A DNA stretch of 64,000 nucleotides from Pseudonocardia endophytica (GTDB lineage Bacteria; Actinomycetota; Actinomycetes; Mycobacteriales; Pseudonocardiaceae). How positions within the stretch are numbered: position 1 is the first letter of the stretch; each line of letters opens with the position of its first letter. The stretch is from positions 124,001 through 188,000 of the forward strand of contig NZ_SMFZ01000002.1 of NCBI RefSeq assembly GCF_004339565.1, read 5' to 3'. Positions 24,597 through 34,060 of the stretch are shown here, one piece after another. The notes under the pieces are model-generated. The model did not search any database and was not told the DNA's origin. It worked only from the letters and a program-made list of their open reading frames with translations. A program made the position numbers and the translations under genes.

Positions 24597-26045
24597 TCAG
24601 CGGGCGCTGAGCTCCGCGTGTCTCGGGTCGGACGTCGGCAGGGCGCGGAGCAGGCGGGCGACGAGTTCGGTGTCGTGGCGGCCCTCGTCGGTGCGGGCGA
24701 GCGCCCACATCGCGTCCGGGTCACCGCAGCGGACGACGGCCGCGCGCACGTTCGCCTCCAGCTGCTCGCGTTCGGCGCGTACGGCGGGTGCCTCGGACGT
24801 CGGCAGGAGCGGGCCGCGGGCGGCGTCGTCGGCGGCGTCCCGGATCCGGCCGGAGCGCAGCGCGTCGCGGACCTCGAGGAAGTCGGCGTCCACCGATGCG
24901 TGCAGCCGGTACGGCTGCGTCCGGATCACGCCCTCGTCGAGGTGACAGCGCAGGCGGTGCATCTCGGCGCGCACCGTCACCGGGTTGCCCGCGTCGCCGT
25001 ACAGGCCGGTGGCGAGCTGGTCGGCGTTGAGACCTTCCGGGTGCAGCGCCAGCAGGGTCAGGAGCTCGGCGTGCCGCAGGCTCAGACGCACCGCACGTCC
25101 GTCGAGTCGGGCGACCGGTCGTCGTGCCCCCAGGAACGGCAGCGACAGCGACGCCCACTTCCGCCCGCCGGGGCGCAGGATCCGGAGCAGGTAGCCCTCG
25201 GCCAGTGGCTCCAGCACGCCTTCGGTGTCCTCGCCGAGCAGGACGCGGTCGCCCTCGTCAGGCAGCACGATCCGCTCGCTGATCCAGCCGAGCGGCTGCG
25301 CCGCCAGCACCCGGCCGCGCGAGCTCAGCAGCGCGCCGGGAGCGCCGCCGAGGCCGGCCAGGTGCGGCAGGTTGCGGGCCCGCAGCACCTCGTCGCGCAG
25401 CGCCATGCGGCTGGTCAGGTGGTTCTCCGCGAGCCGGGCCGCAGCCGTGACCAGCGACATCGTCGTCGGGTGGAACGTCTCCAGCGGGCCGGTCACGTCG
25501 ACCACGCCGATCGTCGCGCCGGAGTCCGGGTCGTGGATGGGCGACGCGGCGCACGTCCACTGGTGGTAGGTCCGGACGAGGTGCTCCGACGAGTGGATCT
25601 GCACCGGCGAGTCCGCGGCGAGCGCCGTGCCCATCGCGTTCGTCCCGATCGACTCCTCGCTCCAGCGGGTGCCCTCCACGAGCTCGACGAGGTCCGCCCG
25701 TCGCAGCACGTCACGGGCGCCTTCGCGCCACAGGATGTGTCCCTGCGCGTCGGTCACGATCATCATGTGGTTGGCCTGGTCGGCGATCGCGACCAGCGTG
25801 TCCCGCAGCAGCGGTATCACGGGGGCGAGCGGGTGGCCGTCCCGAAGGTCGTCGACCTCGCGCCGCTCGTAGGCGTGCCACGGCCGGGAGCTCTCCGGGT
25901 CGACGCTGGCGGCCAGCGACCGTTCCCACGACTCGGTCACGACCGCGCGCGTCGCCCCGCGGGCGCGGTCCCCGGCCAGTGCGTCCTCGCGCGCCCGGGC
26001 GATCTGCCGCATGTAGGCGCGTGGGTCGGTCGGGCGGGCCGTCAC
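24597..26045 (-). CDS. GAF-domain transcriptional regulator of the aldehyde dehydrogenase
   Basis: 482 residues. The N-terminal region resembles AcoR (ESWERSLAASVDP). A GAF-like sensor at about 85-215 includes GTRWSEESIGTNAMGTALA and TCAASPIHDPDSGATIGVVDVTG. A C-terminal helical winged-helix region (about 330-400) replaces the AAA and Fis domains of classical AcoR. This type commonly sits divergent from acetaldehyde dehydrogenase genes and activates them. GTG at 26045 was chosen because codon use upstream is atypical; GTG at 26148-26150 has a strong GGGAGGGGG site and would add 35 residues. Confidence 0.75.
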   Translation of the reverse strand: MTARPTDPRAYMRQIARAREDALAGDRARGATRAVVTESWERSLAASVDPESSRPWHAYERREVDDLRDGHPLAPVIPLLRDTLVAIADQANHMMIVTDAQGHILWREGARDVLRRADLVELVEGTRWSEESIGTNAMGTALAADSPVQIHSSEHLVRTYHQWTCAASPIHDPDSGATIGVVDVTGPLETFHPTTMSLVTAAARLAENHLTSRMALRDEVLRARNLPHLAGLGGAPGALLSSRGRVLAAQPLGWISERIVLPDEGDRVLLGEDTEGVLEPLAEGYLLRILRPGGRKWASLSLPFLGARRPVARLDGRAVRLSLRHAELLTLLALHPEGLNADQLATGLYGDAGNPVTVRAEMHRLRCHLDEGVIRTQPYRLHASVDADFLEVRDALRSGRIRDAADDAARGPLLPTSEAPAVRAEREQLEANVRAAVVRCGDPDAMWALARTDEGRHDTELVARLLRALPTSDPRHAELSAR

Positions 26046-26260
26046 GGTCCTGCCGTCGTCGTCGACGTCATTTCTGCGTCCCGTCCCTCGGGCTCGACAC
26101 CTGGTCGCGATCTCGTACGTCCGGGCGCCCCTGGGGTGCTCCGGGCACACGATCCCCCTCCCGGTGCCCTGTTCATGGTGCCCCCGATCATGAGCTCAGG
26201 CAACCCTCACTCCGTCCCGCTACTGCGGACCTACCCGAAGGGGGAGAGGTCGCATCTGCG

Positions 26261-26321
26261 TGCAACGCCGTTGCAACCCCCATGTTCTTAGTGTCCGGCG
26301 TCACGTGCATCTTCACGTGCA
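26261..26321. promoter_or_regulatory. Candidate operator cluster before the aldehyde dehydrogenase
   Basis: TGCAACG-C-CGTTGCA (26261-26275) is a perfect 7-1-7 palindrome. TCACGTGCA is repeated at 26301-26309 and 26313-26321. All lie between the GAF regulator and its presumed target. Which protein binds is inferred from position only. Confidence 0.45.
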
Positions 26322-26353
26322 CTCTGCTTCCGACGTAGGGAGAAGGACCAACG

Positions 26354-27876
<1,523 letters not shown>

Positions 27877-27877
<1 letters not shown>

Positions 27878-28311
27878 TGGGTCAGCCGGACAGCGCCACC
27901 CCCGAGGCACCCGTCGAGGAGGTTCCCGAATCGGGGACCGCACGGGTGGCGCTGACCCCGGCTGCGGCCGAGCTGCTCGTCACGCTCACCGACCTGCACG
28001 GGCCTCTGATGTTCCACCAGTCCGGTGGGTGCTGCGACGGCAGCGCCCCGATGTGCTACCCGGACGGGGACTTCAAGCTCGGCAACTCGGACGTCCACCT
28101 CGGCGACCTGACGGTGGACGGGCTGGACAAGCCGATCGGCTTCCACATGTCGGAGTCGCAGTTCGAGTACTGGAAGCACACGCACCTGACCGTCGACGTG
28201 GTCAAGGGTCGAGGGAGCGGTTTCTCGGTCGAGGCGCCGGAAGGCGTCCGGTTCCTGATCCGCTCCCGGCTCTTCACCGACGACGAGTACAGGGCTATGA
28301 AGGACATCTGA
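27877..28311 (+). CDS. DUF779 protein partnered with aldehyde dehydrogenase
   Basis: 144 residues; a variable N-terminus of about 30 residues is followed by the DUF779 core with the cysteine-rich GGCCDGSAPMCYP at about 50-62. The family is almost always encoded beside ExaC-type aldehyde dehydrogenases. Its role is unknown; a metal or redox function is possible from the three cysteines. A palindromic repeat begins 14 nt after the stop. Confidence 0.85.
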
Positions 28312-28324
28312 GCACGCCTGTCCG

Positions 28325-28377
28325 CGAACGAAGGGCACCTTCGAGCAATGAGATTGCCCGAAGGTGCCCTTCGTTCG
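28325..28377. repeat. Palindromic repeat, CGAACGA family, copy 3
   Basis: 25-nt arms (28325-28349 and 28353-28377) with one mismatch and a GAG loop. Each arm contains a smaller palindrome (CGAAGG/CCTTCG), so one large or two small hairpins can form. It probably terminates the aldehyde dehydrogenase operon. Confidence 0.85.
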
Positions 28378-28402
28378 GCTGGAACGCATCGAAGGAGATG
28401 AC

Positions 28403-28993
28403 GTGTCCGACCTGCACACCCTGCGCGGCCTCATGGGGCTGCCGGCCACCCCGGCGCCGCTGTCCGAGTCCGCGCTGATCATGGTCGACCTCCAGAACAC
28501 GTACGCGGAGGGGATCATGAAGCTGGAGAACGTGGAACCCGCGCTGGACGAGGCCGCCACGCTCCTCGACCGGGCCCGCTCGGCCGGGGCGAAGATCATC
28601 CACATCCAGCACGACGCCGGCGAGGGCTCCCCCTACGACGTGCGTGACCGGATCGGCGCCATCCACGACAAGGTGGCCCCCCGCGACGGCGAGACGATCA
28701 TCCACAAGAACTTCCCGAGCTCGTTCGTGCAGACGAACCTGCAGGAGGAGCTCGGGGACATCCAGAACCTCGTGCTCGCCGGGTTCATGACGCACATGTG
28801 CATCAACTCCACGGCGCGCAGCGGGTTCAGCCTGGGCTACGCCCCGACCGTCGTCGCGGCCGCGACGGCGACGAGGGCGCTGCCGAACGGCAACGAGGAG
28901 GTCCCGGCCGCCCACGTCCAGGCCGCCAGCCTGGCCGCGCTCTCCGACCTGCCCGGCATCGTCGTGCCGGACAACAAGTCGGTTCCGGACTGA
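28403..28993 (+). CDS. Isochorismatase-family cysteine hydrolase
   Basis: 196 residues with the catalytic triad of the family: Asp29 in IMVDLQN, Lys102 in IIHKNFPSSF and Cys133 in MTHMCINSTAR. Members hydrolyse amides, N-carbamoyl compounds or isochorismate; the substrate here cannot be told. GTG at 28403 has GAAGGAGATGAC upstream. A longer frame from 28364 would start inside the palindrome and was rejected. Confidence 0.87.
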   Translation: MSDLHTLRGLMGLPATPAPLSESALIMVDLQNTYAEGIMKLENVEPALDEAATLLDRARSAGAKIIHIQHDAGEGSPYDVRDRIGAIHDKVAPRDGETIIHKNFPSSFVQTNLQEELGDIQNLVLAGFMTHMCINSTARSGFSLGYAPTVVAAATATRALPNGNEEVPAAHVQAASLAALSDLPGIVVPDNKSVPD

Positions 28994-29009
28994 CCTACCC
29001 GCAAGATCC

Positions 29010-29062
29010 CGAACGAGCGGCACCTTCGAGCAGTGTTATTGCTCGAAGGTGCCGCTCGTTCG
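29010..29062. repeat. Palindromic repeat, CGAACGA family, copy 4
   Basis: Perfect 23-nt arms (29010-29032 and 29040-29062) with a 7-nt loop. It lies between the convergent cysteine hydrolase and sirtuin genes, and its right arm forms the last codons of the sirtuin. Confidence 0.9.
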
Positions 29063-29848
29063 CGTTCCGGGGTGGCCCAGCGCGGCGTCGAGCGCCTGGA
29101 GGGTGGTCGCGGCCGGGGCGGCGATGCCTACCCCGTGTCCGTGCCGGACGTCCGGTTCCCGGACGTTGATCCGGACCAGCGCACCGGACGCGGCGGCGGC
29201 CAGCTCGGACTGCCGTCGCACGGTCGGCACGGCGGTCCCCGCCCCGAGTTCGACGACGGCGAGTCGCGACCCGTCGCGACGCAGGCTCCGGAGCCACTCG
29301 ACGTGGCGTTCCAGCCGCGGACCGACCTTCCGGTCGTCCCATGCCAGGTCGCCGAACATCAGGATGTTCGGTCGCGCGAGCGACCCGCACCGTGGGCACG
29401 ACGGCAGCGGGTCGCCCGCCCGCATCGTCGAGGAGTCCACGGCGACCTCGACACCGTCGGCCGGCCACACCGGCTCTCCGCACTCGGCGAGACACTGCAG
29501 GTGGTGGATCGTGCCGTGCACCTCGGCCACGTCGTCGGCCGGGAAGCCCGCCCTCTGGAACTGCCCGTCCACGTTGGACGTGAACACCCGCGTCGGCCAG
29601 TGCCTCGACCAGCGCAGCAGCACGGCGAACCCGTCGTGCGGCACGGTCCTGCGGTAGAGCTCCAAGCGGTGGCCGTAGAAGCCCCACGCCAGTGGCGGGT
29701 CGTCGACGAAGTGCACGGGCCCGGCCAGATCGGCGAACCCGAGCCCGAGCCCGCGGTAGGCCGGGTAGGCGCGCCAGAATCCCTCGTGACCCCGGAAGTC
29801 GGGCAGTCCGGAGTCCACGCCCATCCCGGCGCCCGCGCAGACCAGCAC
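29036..29848 (-). CDS. Sir2-family NAD-dependent protein deacetylase
   Basis: 270 residues from GTG at 29848. Sirtuin motifs: GAGMGVDSGLPDFRG (6-20), TSNVDGQFQRAGF (90-102), HG at 111-112, and zinc cysteines 119, 123, 151 and 154. Removes acyl groups from lysines using NAD. The helix that normally precedes the first strand (DVEAAAELLRGADAV) is encoded in frame upstream, back to a CTG at 29912-29914 that overlaps the mhuD TGA; a true start there would add 22 residues. The final residues RTSGTFEQ come from a palindromic repeat. Confidence 0.85.
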   Translation of the reverse strand: MLVCAGAGMGVDSGLPDFRGHEGFWRAYPAYRGLGLGFADLAGPVHFVDDPPLAWGFYGHRLELYRRTVPHDGFAVLLRWSRHWPTRVFTSNVDGQFQRAGFPADDVAEVHGTIHHLQCLAECGEPVWPADGVEVAVDSSTMRAGDPLPSCPRCGSLARPNILMFGDLAWDDRKVGPRLERHVEWLRSLRRDGSRLAVVELGAGTAVPTVRRQSELAAAASGALVRINVREPDVRHGHGVGIAAPAATTLQALDAALGHPGTRTSGTFEQ

Positions 29849-29910
29849 GGCGTCCGCGCCGCGCAGCAGCTCGGCCGCCGCCTCGACGTCGGGCGGGGGC
29901 GACGAGGAGA

Positions 29911-30228
29911 TCAGGACTCCGCGGCCGCGATCGCCGCGAGGTCGACCACCTCGAACTCGAGCACGGCCGACCCGGTGCCGACCGGGCGGGAGCGCTCGCC
30001 GGCGTGTGCCGCCGTGCCGTCGCCCGCCATCCAGGTCCGGAAGTCCTCGTCGGACTCCCAGTGCGTCATGACGAAGTACCGCGTGTCCCCGGAGACCGGG
30101 CGGAGGAGCTCGAAACCGAGGAAGCCCTTCGCGTTGTCGACGGCGCCCATGCGGTGTGCGAACCGCTTCTCGAGCTCAGGGCCGTGACCCTCGGGAACCT
30201 CGATCGCATTGATCTTCACGACTGCCAT
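29911..30228 (-). CDS. mhuD: Heme-degrading monooxygenase MhuD (mycobilin-producing)
   Basis: 105 residues, antibiotic-monooxygenase-like dimer. Nearly collinear with M. tuberculosis MhuD (Rv3592): the N-terminus VVKINAIEVP is shared, and the heme/catalytic residues Asn7, Trp66 and His75 fall at identical numbers. It opens heme to release iron without carbon monoxide. The mutY locus lies nearby, as in mycobacteria. The 172-bp gap between mhuD and yjbR (30229-30400) shows no gene. Confidence 0.93.
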   Translation of the reverse strand: MAVVKINAIEVPEGHGPELEKRFAHRMGAVDNAKGFLGFELLRPVSGDTRYFVMTHWESDEDFRTWMAGDGTAAHAGERSRPVGTGSAVLEFEVVDLAAIAAAES

Positions 30229-30400
30229 GCCCCCACGCTAGCGCCGCGCCGCAGAACGTTCAGCACCGATCTCGGAGGCCCGGGCGCCCGCAGGCGGCGT
30301 TGCCGCCCTTGCGAAGACGCCCGGTACGAGCTGCGGGCGGCGCCGTGCCTGCGAACGCCTGGATCCACCGATTCCGGCACCGACGTTCCGCGACACGGGA

Positions 30401-30754
30401 CTAGCGGGGCGAGCTCGTCTCCAGCCGCATCCGCCAGGCGTCCTCGACGAGCTCGGCGAGACGTTCCGCACTCAGGGCCGGCAGACGCACCATGACCAGC
30501 GGGCGCCCGTCGTAGCCGGGTGCGGTGAAGAACAGGTCGGGCTCGCCGAGCAGCAGCGCCTGCTTCTCGGCCTCGTCGCCGACGTAGAGGACGGCGACGT
30601 CGGTCCTGATCACACGCCGGCTCCCGGGCACGCGCTCCGGGTAGGACCAGACGAAGCCGTGCCCGTTCACCCGGAAGTCGAAGCCCTCGCTGTCGATCTC
30701 CTGGACGCCGTCCAGCGCGAGCGCGAGGCTCCGGACGTCGTCGGCGTCGGTCAC
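30401..30754 (-). CDS. MmcQ/YjbR-family protein
   Basis: 117 residues. EGFDFRVNGHGFVWSYPER and the closing WRMRLETSSPR fit the small YjbR/CyaY-fold family, proposed to bind DNA but without a fixed role. GTG at 30754 has TAGGTT six nt upstream on its strand, a leaderless promoter that overlaps the opposite promoter. Confidence 0.8.
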   Translation of the reverse strand: MTDADDVRSLALALDGVQEIDSEGFDFRVNGHGFVWSYPERVPGSRRVIRTDVAVLYVGDEAEKQALLLGEPDLFFTAPGYDGRPLVMVRLPALSAERLAELVEDAWRMRLETSSPR

Positions 30755-30760
30755 GTCGTC

Positions 30761-30770
30761 AACCTATCGT
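30761..30770. promoter_or_regulatory. Overlapping divergent leaderless promoters
   Basis: In AACCTATCGT the minus strand reads TAGGTT six nt before the yjbR GTG, and the plus strand reads TATCGT seven nt before the ATG at 30778. One 10-bp block would serve both genes. Confidence 0.5.
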
Positions 30771-30777
30771 GACCCGG

Positions 30778-31563
30778 ATGAGGTGGTCCCTGCGCAGCTC
30801 GGACGGCGTGGACCTGGAGGTCGTCGAGTTCGGCGGCACCGGCCGGCCGGTCGTGCTGCTGCACGGCCTGACAGGCCGGGCGACGACGTGGTGGGCCGTG
30901 GCCCGCGAGCTCGTCGGGCACGGACGGGTGGTCGGCCTCGACGCCCGCGGCCACGGCCGTTCCGGACGTCCGGAGCCCGGCGACCCGGACGCGTGGTCGC
31001 CCGGGCGGATGGCGGCCGACGTCGTCGAGCTGCTGGAACGGCTCGGGCCCTCCGCGCTCGTCGGGCACTCCATGGGTGGGCTGGCCGCGCTGCTCGCCGC
31101 GTCGCGCCGGCCGGACCTGGTGACCGCCGTCGTCGTCGAGGACATGGCCGTGGACCTGACCGCGCTCCCGTCGGACGCGGCGGGGGAGTACGCGTCGGCG
31201 GGGCAGCCGTTCGCCTCGCTGGCCGCCGTGCGGGAGGCGTTCCCGGGCGTCGGCGACTACATGACCGAGTGCGTCGAGGAACGCGACGACGGCTACCACC
31301 TGCTCGTCGACCTCGCCGATGCGACGGCGATCGCCACGCACTGGACGCACACGTCGCACTGGGACGCGCTGGACGCGATCCGGGCGCCGACGCTGCTGAT
31401 CGAGGCGGAGGACTCGATCGTGCCCCCGGGGCAGGCCGAGGAGATGGCCCGGCGGATCAGCGGCTGCGAGCACGTCCGGATCGCCGGCACCGGTCACCTG
31501 GTGCACGACGGTCCGCACCCGCGGTACCTGGAGGTCGTGCACGCGCTGCTCGACCGGACGTGA
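30778..31563 (+). CDS. Alpha/beta hydrolase
   Basis: 261 residues. Nucleophile elbow GHSMGG (Ser about 97), oxyanion segment LLHGLTGRATTWW, acid residue in EAEDSIVPP and His in GTGHLVHDGP. Position beside mhuD matches the hydrolase Rv3591c. Substrate unknown. ATG at 30778 agrees with the TATCGT box; GTG at 30769 is an alternative. The stop abuts the clpC2 stop on the other strand. Confidence 0.82.
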   Translation: MRWSLRSSDGVDLEVVEFGGTGRPVVLLHGLTGRATTWWAVARELVGHGRVVGLDARGHGRSGRPEPGDPDAWSPGRMAADVVELLERLGPSALVGHSMGGLAALLAASRRPDLVTAVVVEDMAVDLTALPSDAAGEYASAGQPFASLAAVREAFPGVGDYMTECVEERDDGYHLLVDLADATAIATHWTHTSHWDALDAIRAPTLLIEAEDSIVPPGQAEEMARRISGCEHVRIAGTGHLVHDGPHPRYLEVVHALLDRT

Positions 31564-32286
31564 TCACTCCTCCTGAGCGGCGACCACGCCCTCCAGGAAC
31601 GTCCGCACGAACTGCTCGACCTCGGCCTGCTCGATGCCGAGCCCGCTGAGCACACCGGAGCCGTCCTCGTGCTCGAGCAGGGCGAGCAGGACGTGCTCGG
31701 TGCCGACGTAGTTGTGGCCGAGTCGCAAGGCGTGCCGGAACGTCAGCTCCAGCACCTTCCGGGCGTCCGCGTCGAACGGGATCAGAGCCGGGACGGCGTC
31801 GGCCTTCGCGGGCAGCGTCGCGACGACGGTGCGCCGCAACGTGTCCATCGAGACACCCCGGTCGGCGATCGCCTTCGCGGCCACGCCCTCCGGCTCGCCG
31901 GCCAGCCCGATGGCGATGTGCGCCGGGAGGATCTCGGCGTTCCCGGCGTCGCGGGCCGCCTCCTGCGCGCCGACGACGATCTTGCGGGCACGCGGTGTGA
32001 AGCGGTTGAAGCCCTGGCTCGGGTCGAGCGCCTCCGCGGCGTCCGACGCCTTCGGGACGAACCGCTTCTGGGCGGCCTGCTTCGTCACGCCCATGCTCTT
32101 GCCGATGTCGGTCCAGGACGCGCCGGACCGGCGGGCACGGTCCACGAAGTGGCCGATCAGGTGGTCGGCCAGGTCGCCGAGGTGCTCGCCGACGAGCACC
32201 GCGTTGGACAGCTGGTCGAGCTCGTTGGAATGGACCTTCGTGATGCCCGCGATGAGGTCGTCGAGGCGCATGGGCGGTTCCGTCAT
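31564..32286 (-). CDS. clpC2: ClpC2-like protein: HTH plus Clp N domain, no ATPase
   Basis: 240 residues. An HTH-like segment SWTDIGKSMGVTKQAAQKRF at about 56-75 is followed by a complete Clp N repeat domain (about 92-235, with GHNYVGTEHVLLALLE). It matches M. tuberculosis Rv2667 (ClpC2), which binds cyclomarin through its N domain, shields ClpC1 and represses its own gene. Here ClpC1 is encoded 8 kb away. A perfect palindrome covers its promoter, as expected for autoregulation. The ATG at 32286 lies 6 nt after the -10 box. Confidence 0.9.
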   Translation of the reverse strand: MTEPPMRLDDLIAGITKVHSNELDQLSNAVLVGEHLGDLADHLIGHFVDRARRSGASWTDIGKSMGVTKQAAQKRFVPKASDAAEALDPSQGFNRFTPRARKIVVGAQEAARDAGNAEILPAHIAIGLAGEPEGVAAKAIADRGVSMDTLRRTVVATLPAKADAVPALIPFDADARKVLELTFRHALRLGHNYVGTEHVLLALLEHEDGSGVLSGLGIEQAEVEQFVRTFLEGVVAAQEE

Positions 32287-32292
32287 GCGTCC

Positions 32293-32337
32293 ACCTTAGG
32301 TTGACGATCGAGGAATCGTCAACCTCAGGTTGTCGAT
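32293..32337 (-). promoter_or_regulatory. clpC2 promoter with embedded palindromic operator
   Basis: Minus-strand -35 TTGACG (32322-32317), 18-nt spacer, -10 TAAGGT (32298-32293), then six nt to the ATG. The operator AGGTTGACGAT-N6-ATCGTCAACCT (32298-32325) is perfect and covers both boxes. A third half-site, AGGTTGTCGAT, lies at 32327-32337. Confidence 0.75.
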
Positions 32338-32825
32338 CGGAGCGTGTCCGTCGAGCCGGTCCGGGTGTCGTGCAGCTCGACCGCGACGATCCGGGCCCGC
32401 ACCGGGACGACCGGGTGCAGCGCCGCGAACGCGGCCGGCGGCCTGGAGCGGGCCAGCACGCAGTGCGGCAACCACGAGCCGGGCAGGTGCGCGACGTGCG
32501 GTGACCGGACGCGGCCGGCGAGCACGTCGTGCACCACGGAGTGCACGGCCAGTACCTCGGGGTCGGTGACGGCGGCCAGCACGAGGTGCTCGTCGTCGCC
32601 GGGCAGCGAGCTGAGCGCGGCCAGCCACAGCGTCGGTAGCGAGATGAGCCGGAGGTCGGCGACGAGCGCGTCCCTGGCCGGGCCCTGGATCGTGCCCGCG
32701 GCCGCGACCGTCACCTGTGGACGGTCCGGCTCCGGGTCTGCCCCTGCCTCGAGTGCCGTGCCGCGCAACGCCTCCAGGGCTGCGACGGCGTCGTCGTCGA
32801 GCCGGAAGCGGACGACGTGCGGCAC
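32325..32825 (-). CDS. 2'-5' RNA ligase/cyclic phosphodiesterase-like protein, degenerate motifs
   Basis: 166 residues with the two-lobed 2H phosphoesterase layout. The first HxT position reads QVT (residue 37) and the second HCV (His121), so only one of the two catalytic histidines and neither full motif is present. Activity is doubtful; it may bind RNA or nucleotides. It ends four bases before mutY-side genes begin on the same strand and its stop overlaps the clpC2 operator. Confidence 0.65.
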   Translation of the reverse strand: MPHVVRFRLDDDAVAALEALRGTALEAGADPEPDRPQVTVAAAGTIQGPARDALVADLRLISLPTLWLAALSSLPGDDEHLVLAAVTDPEVLAVHSVVHDVLAGRVRSPHVAHLPGSWLPHCVLARSRPPAAFAALHPVVPVRARIVAVELHDTRTGSTDTLRSTT

Positions 32826-32829
32826 GGCG

Positions 32830-33711
32830 TCAGGCCGGGCCGGTGGGCAGCGCGAACCGCCCGTCGTCGGTCTGCTCGGCCAGCCCGTCCACGAGTAGCG
32901 AGTCCAGGCAGCGGTCGCGCTGGCCCGCGTCCGACCAGACGGCGTCCAGCGCGGTCCGCGGCACCGGGTGCGGGCTGCCGCGCAGCACGTCGAGAAGCTT
33001 GCCGCGCACCTGGCGGTCGGTGCCGGCGAAGCCCTGCACGGGCTTGCGCGGCCCGGTGTACTCCGGGCGACCGGCCGCCACCCACGTACACCGCGCGGAC
33101 ACCGGGCAGAGCCCGCAGCGCGGCGCCCTGGCCGTGCAGACCACGGCGCCGAGCTCCATCAGCCCGGCGGACGCGACGGCGGCCTCGGCGTCGGAGTTCG
33201 GGAGCAGGGCGTCGACGTCGGCCAGGTCGGCGCGCGTGCGCGCGGGCCCCGCGTCGCCGGCGCCGTGCACGGCGCGCGCGACGACCCGGCGCACGTTGGT
33301 GTCGACGACGGCGGCGCGCAGGCCGTGCCCGAACGCGGCCACCGCCCGTGCCGTGTACGAGCCGACGCCGGGCAGCGCCTCCAGCGTCTCGACGTCGGAG
33401 GGGACCTGATCGCCGTACTCCGAGGCGATCGCCGCGGCGGCGTCGTGCAGCCGGATCGCGCGACGCGGGTAGCCGAGCTTCCCCCAGGCGCGCAACACGT
33501 CCGCACGTGGTGCCGCAGCGAGCGCCGACGGCATGGGCCAGCGCGCCATCCAGTCCGTCCAGATCGGTTCGACGCGTGCCACCGGCGTCTGCTGCAGCAT
33601 GAACTCGCTGACCATGACGCCCCACGGAGTCGTCTCCGGGTGTCGCCACGGCAGGTCGCGCGCCTCGGCGCGGAACCAGACGGAGATCTCGTCGGCGAGG
33701 AGGGACGGCAC
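32830..33711 (-). CDS. mutY: A/G-specific adenine DNA glycosylase
   Basis: 293 residues; removes A opposite 8-oxoG. The helix-hairpin-helix LPGVGSYTARA is at 113-123, catalytic Glu36 in SEFMLQQTPV, and Asp137 in AVVDTNVRR. The 4Fe-4S cysteines 192, 199, 202 and 208 have the C-x6-C-x2-C-x5-C spacing. Size equals mycobacterial MutY (Rv3589). GTG at 33711 was chosen because the longer frame upstream is low-quality sequence. Confidence 0.93.
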   Translation of the reverse strand: MPSLLADEISVWFRAEARDLPWRHPETTPWGVMVSEFMLQQTPVARVEPIWTDWMARWPMPSALAAAPRADVLRAWGKLGYPRRAIRLHDAAAAIASEYGDQVPSDVETLEALPGVGSYTARAVAAFGHGLRAAVVDTNVRRVVARAVHGAGDAGPARTRADLADVDALLPNSDAEAAVASAGLMELGAVVCTARAPRCGLCPVSARCTWVAAGRPEYTGPRKPVQGFAGTDRQVRGKLLDVLRGSPHPVPRTALDAVWSDAGQRDRCLDSLLVDGLAEQTDDGRFALPTGPA

Positions 33712-34060
33712 GCCACGATTGTGGTCACCACGCCGCGGGCGCCGTCGCGCACCCCGTCCCGGACGGCACCGGAGCTGCTCTCGGGTCGGACCGGGGCAGG
33801 TCTCGCGCGGGAGCGGGTGGATGCGGCTCAGGCTCGGGTCCGGCGGCGACCCGGAGTGATCGGTCCGCCCGGCCGGGCCCCGGATCCGTGATGCACCATC
33901 GAGTCGCCGTTCGGTGAGACGGCCACGGAGGGGCGTCTCAGTGGACCTCGTGCCCGGATCGTGGCGCACGAGTCCCACAGCCGGGTGGACCTGCGACGAT
34001 GCGGCCGCGTCCGGTATGTCGGGGGCGACTATCCGTAGCGACAGTTCTACTCTCGGTCAC
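33712..34060. other. 349-bp intergenic region between divergent mutY and a membrane protein gene
   Basis: No convincing gene. It contains the hairpin TGAGACG/CGTCTCA (33915-33921 with 33934-33940) and a -10 box TACTCT at 34048-34053, seven nt before GTG 34061. Confidence 0.5.

Noticed and set aside
29010..29062. An insertion-sequence end or MITE
   Set aside because: No target-site duplication or transposase was seen, and all five copies sit just after stops, which fits terminator-like repeats better.
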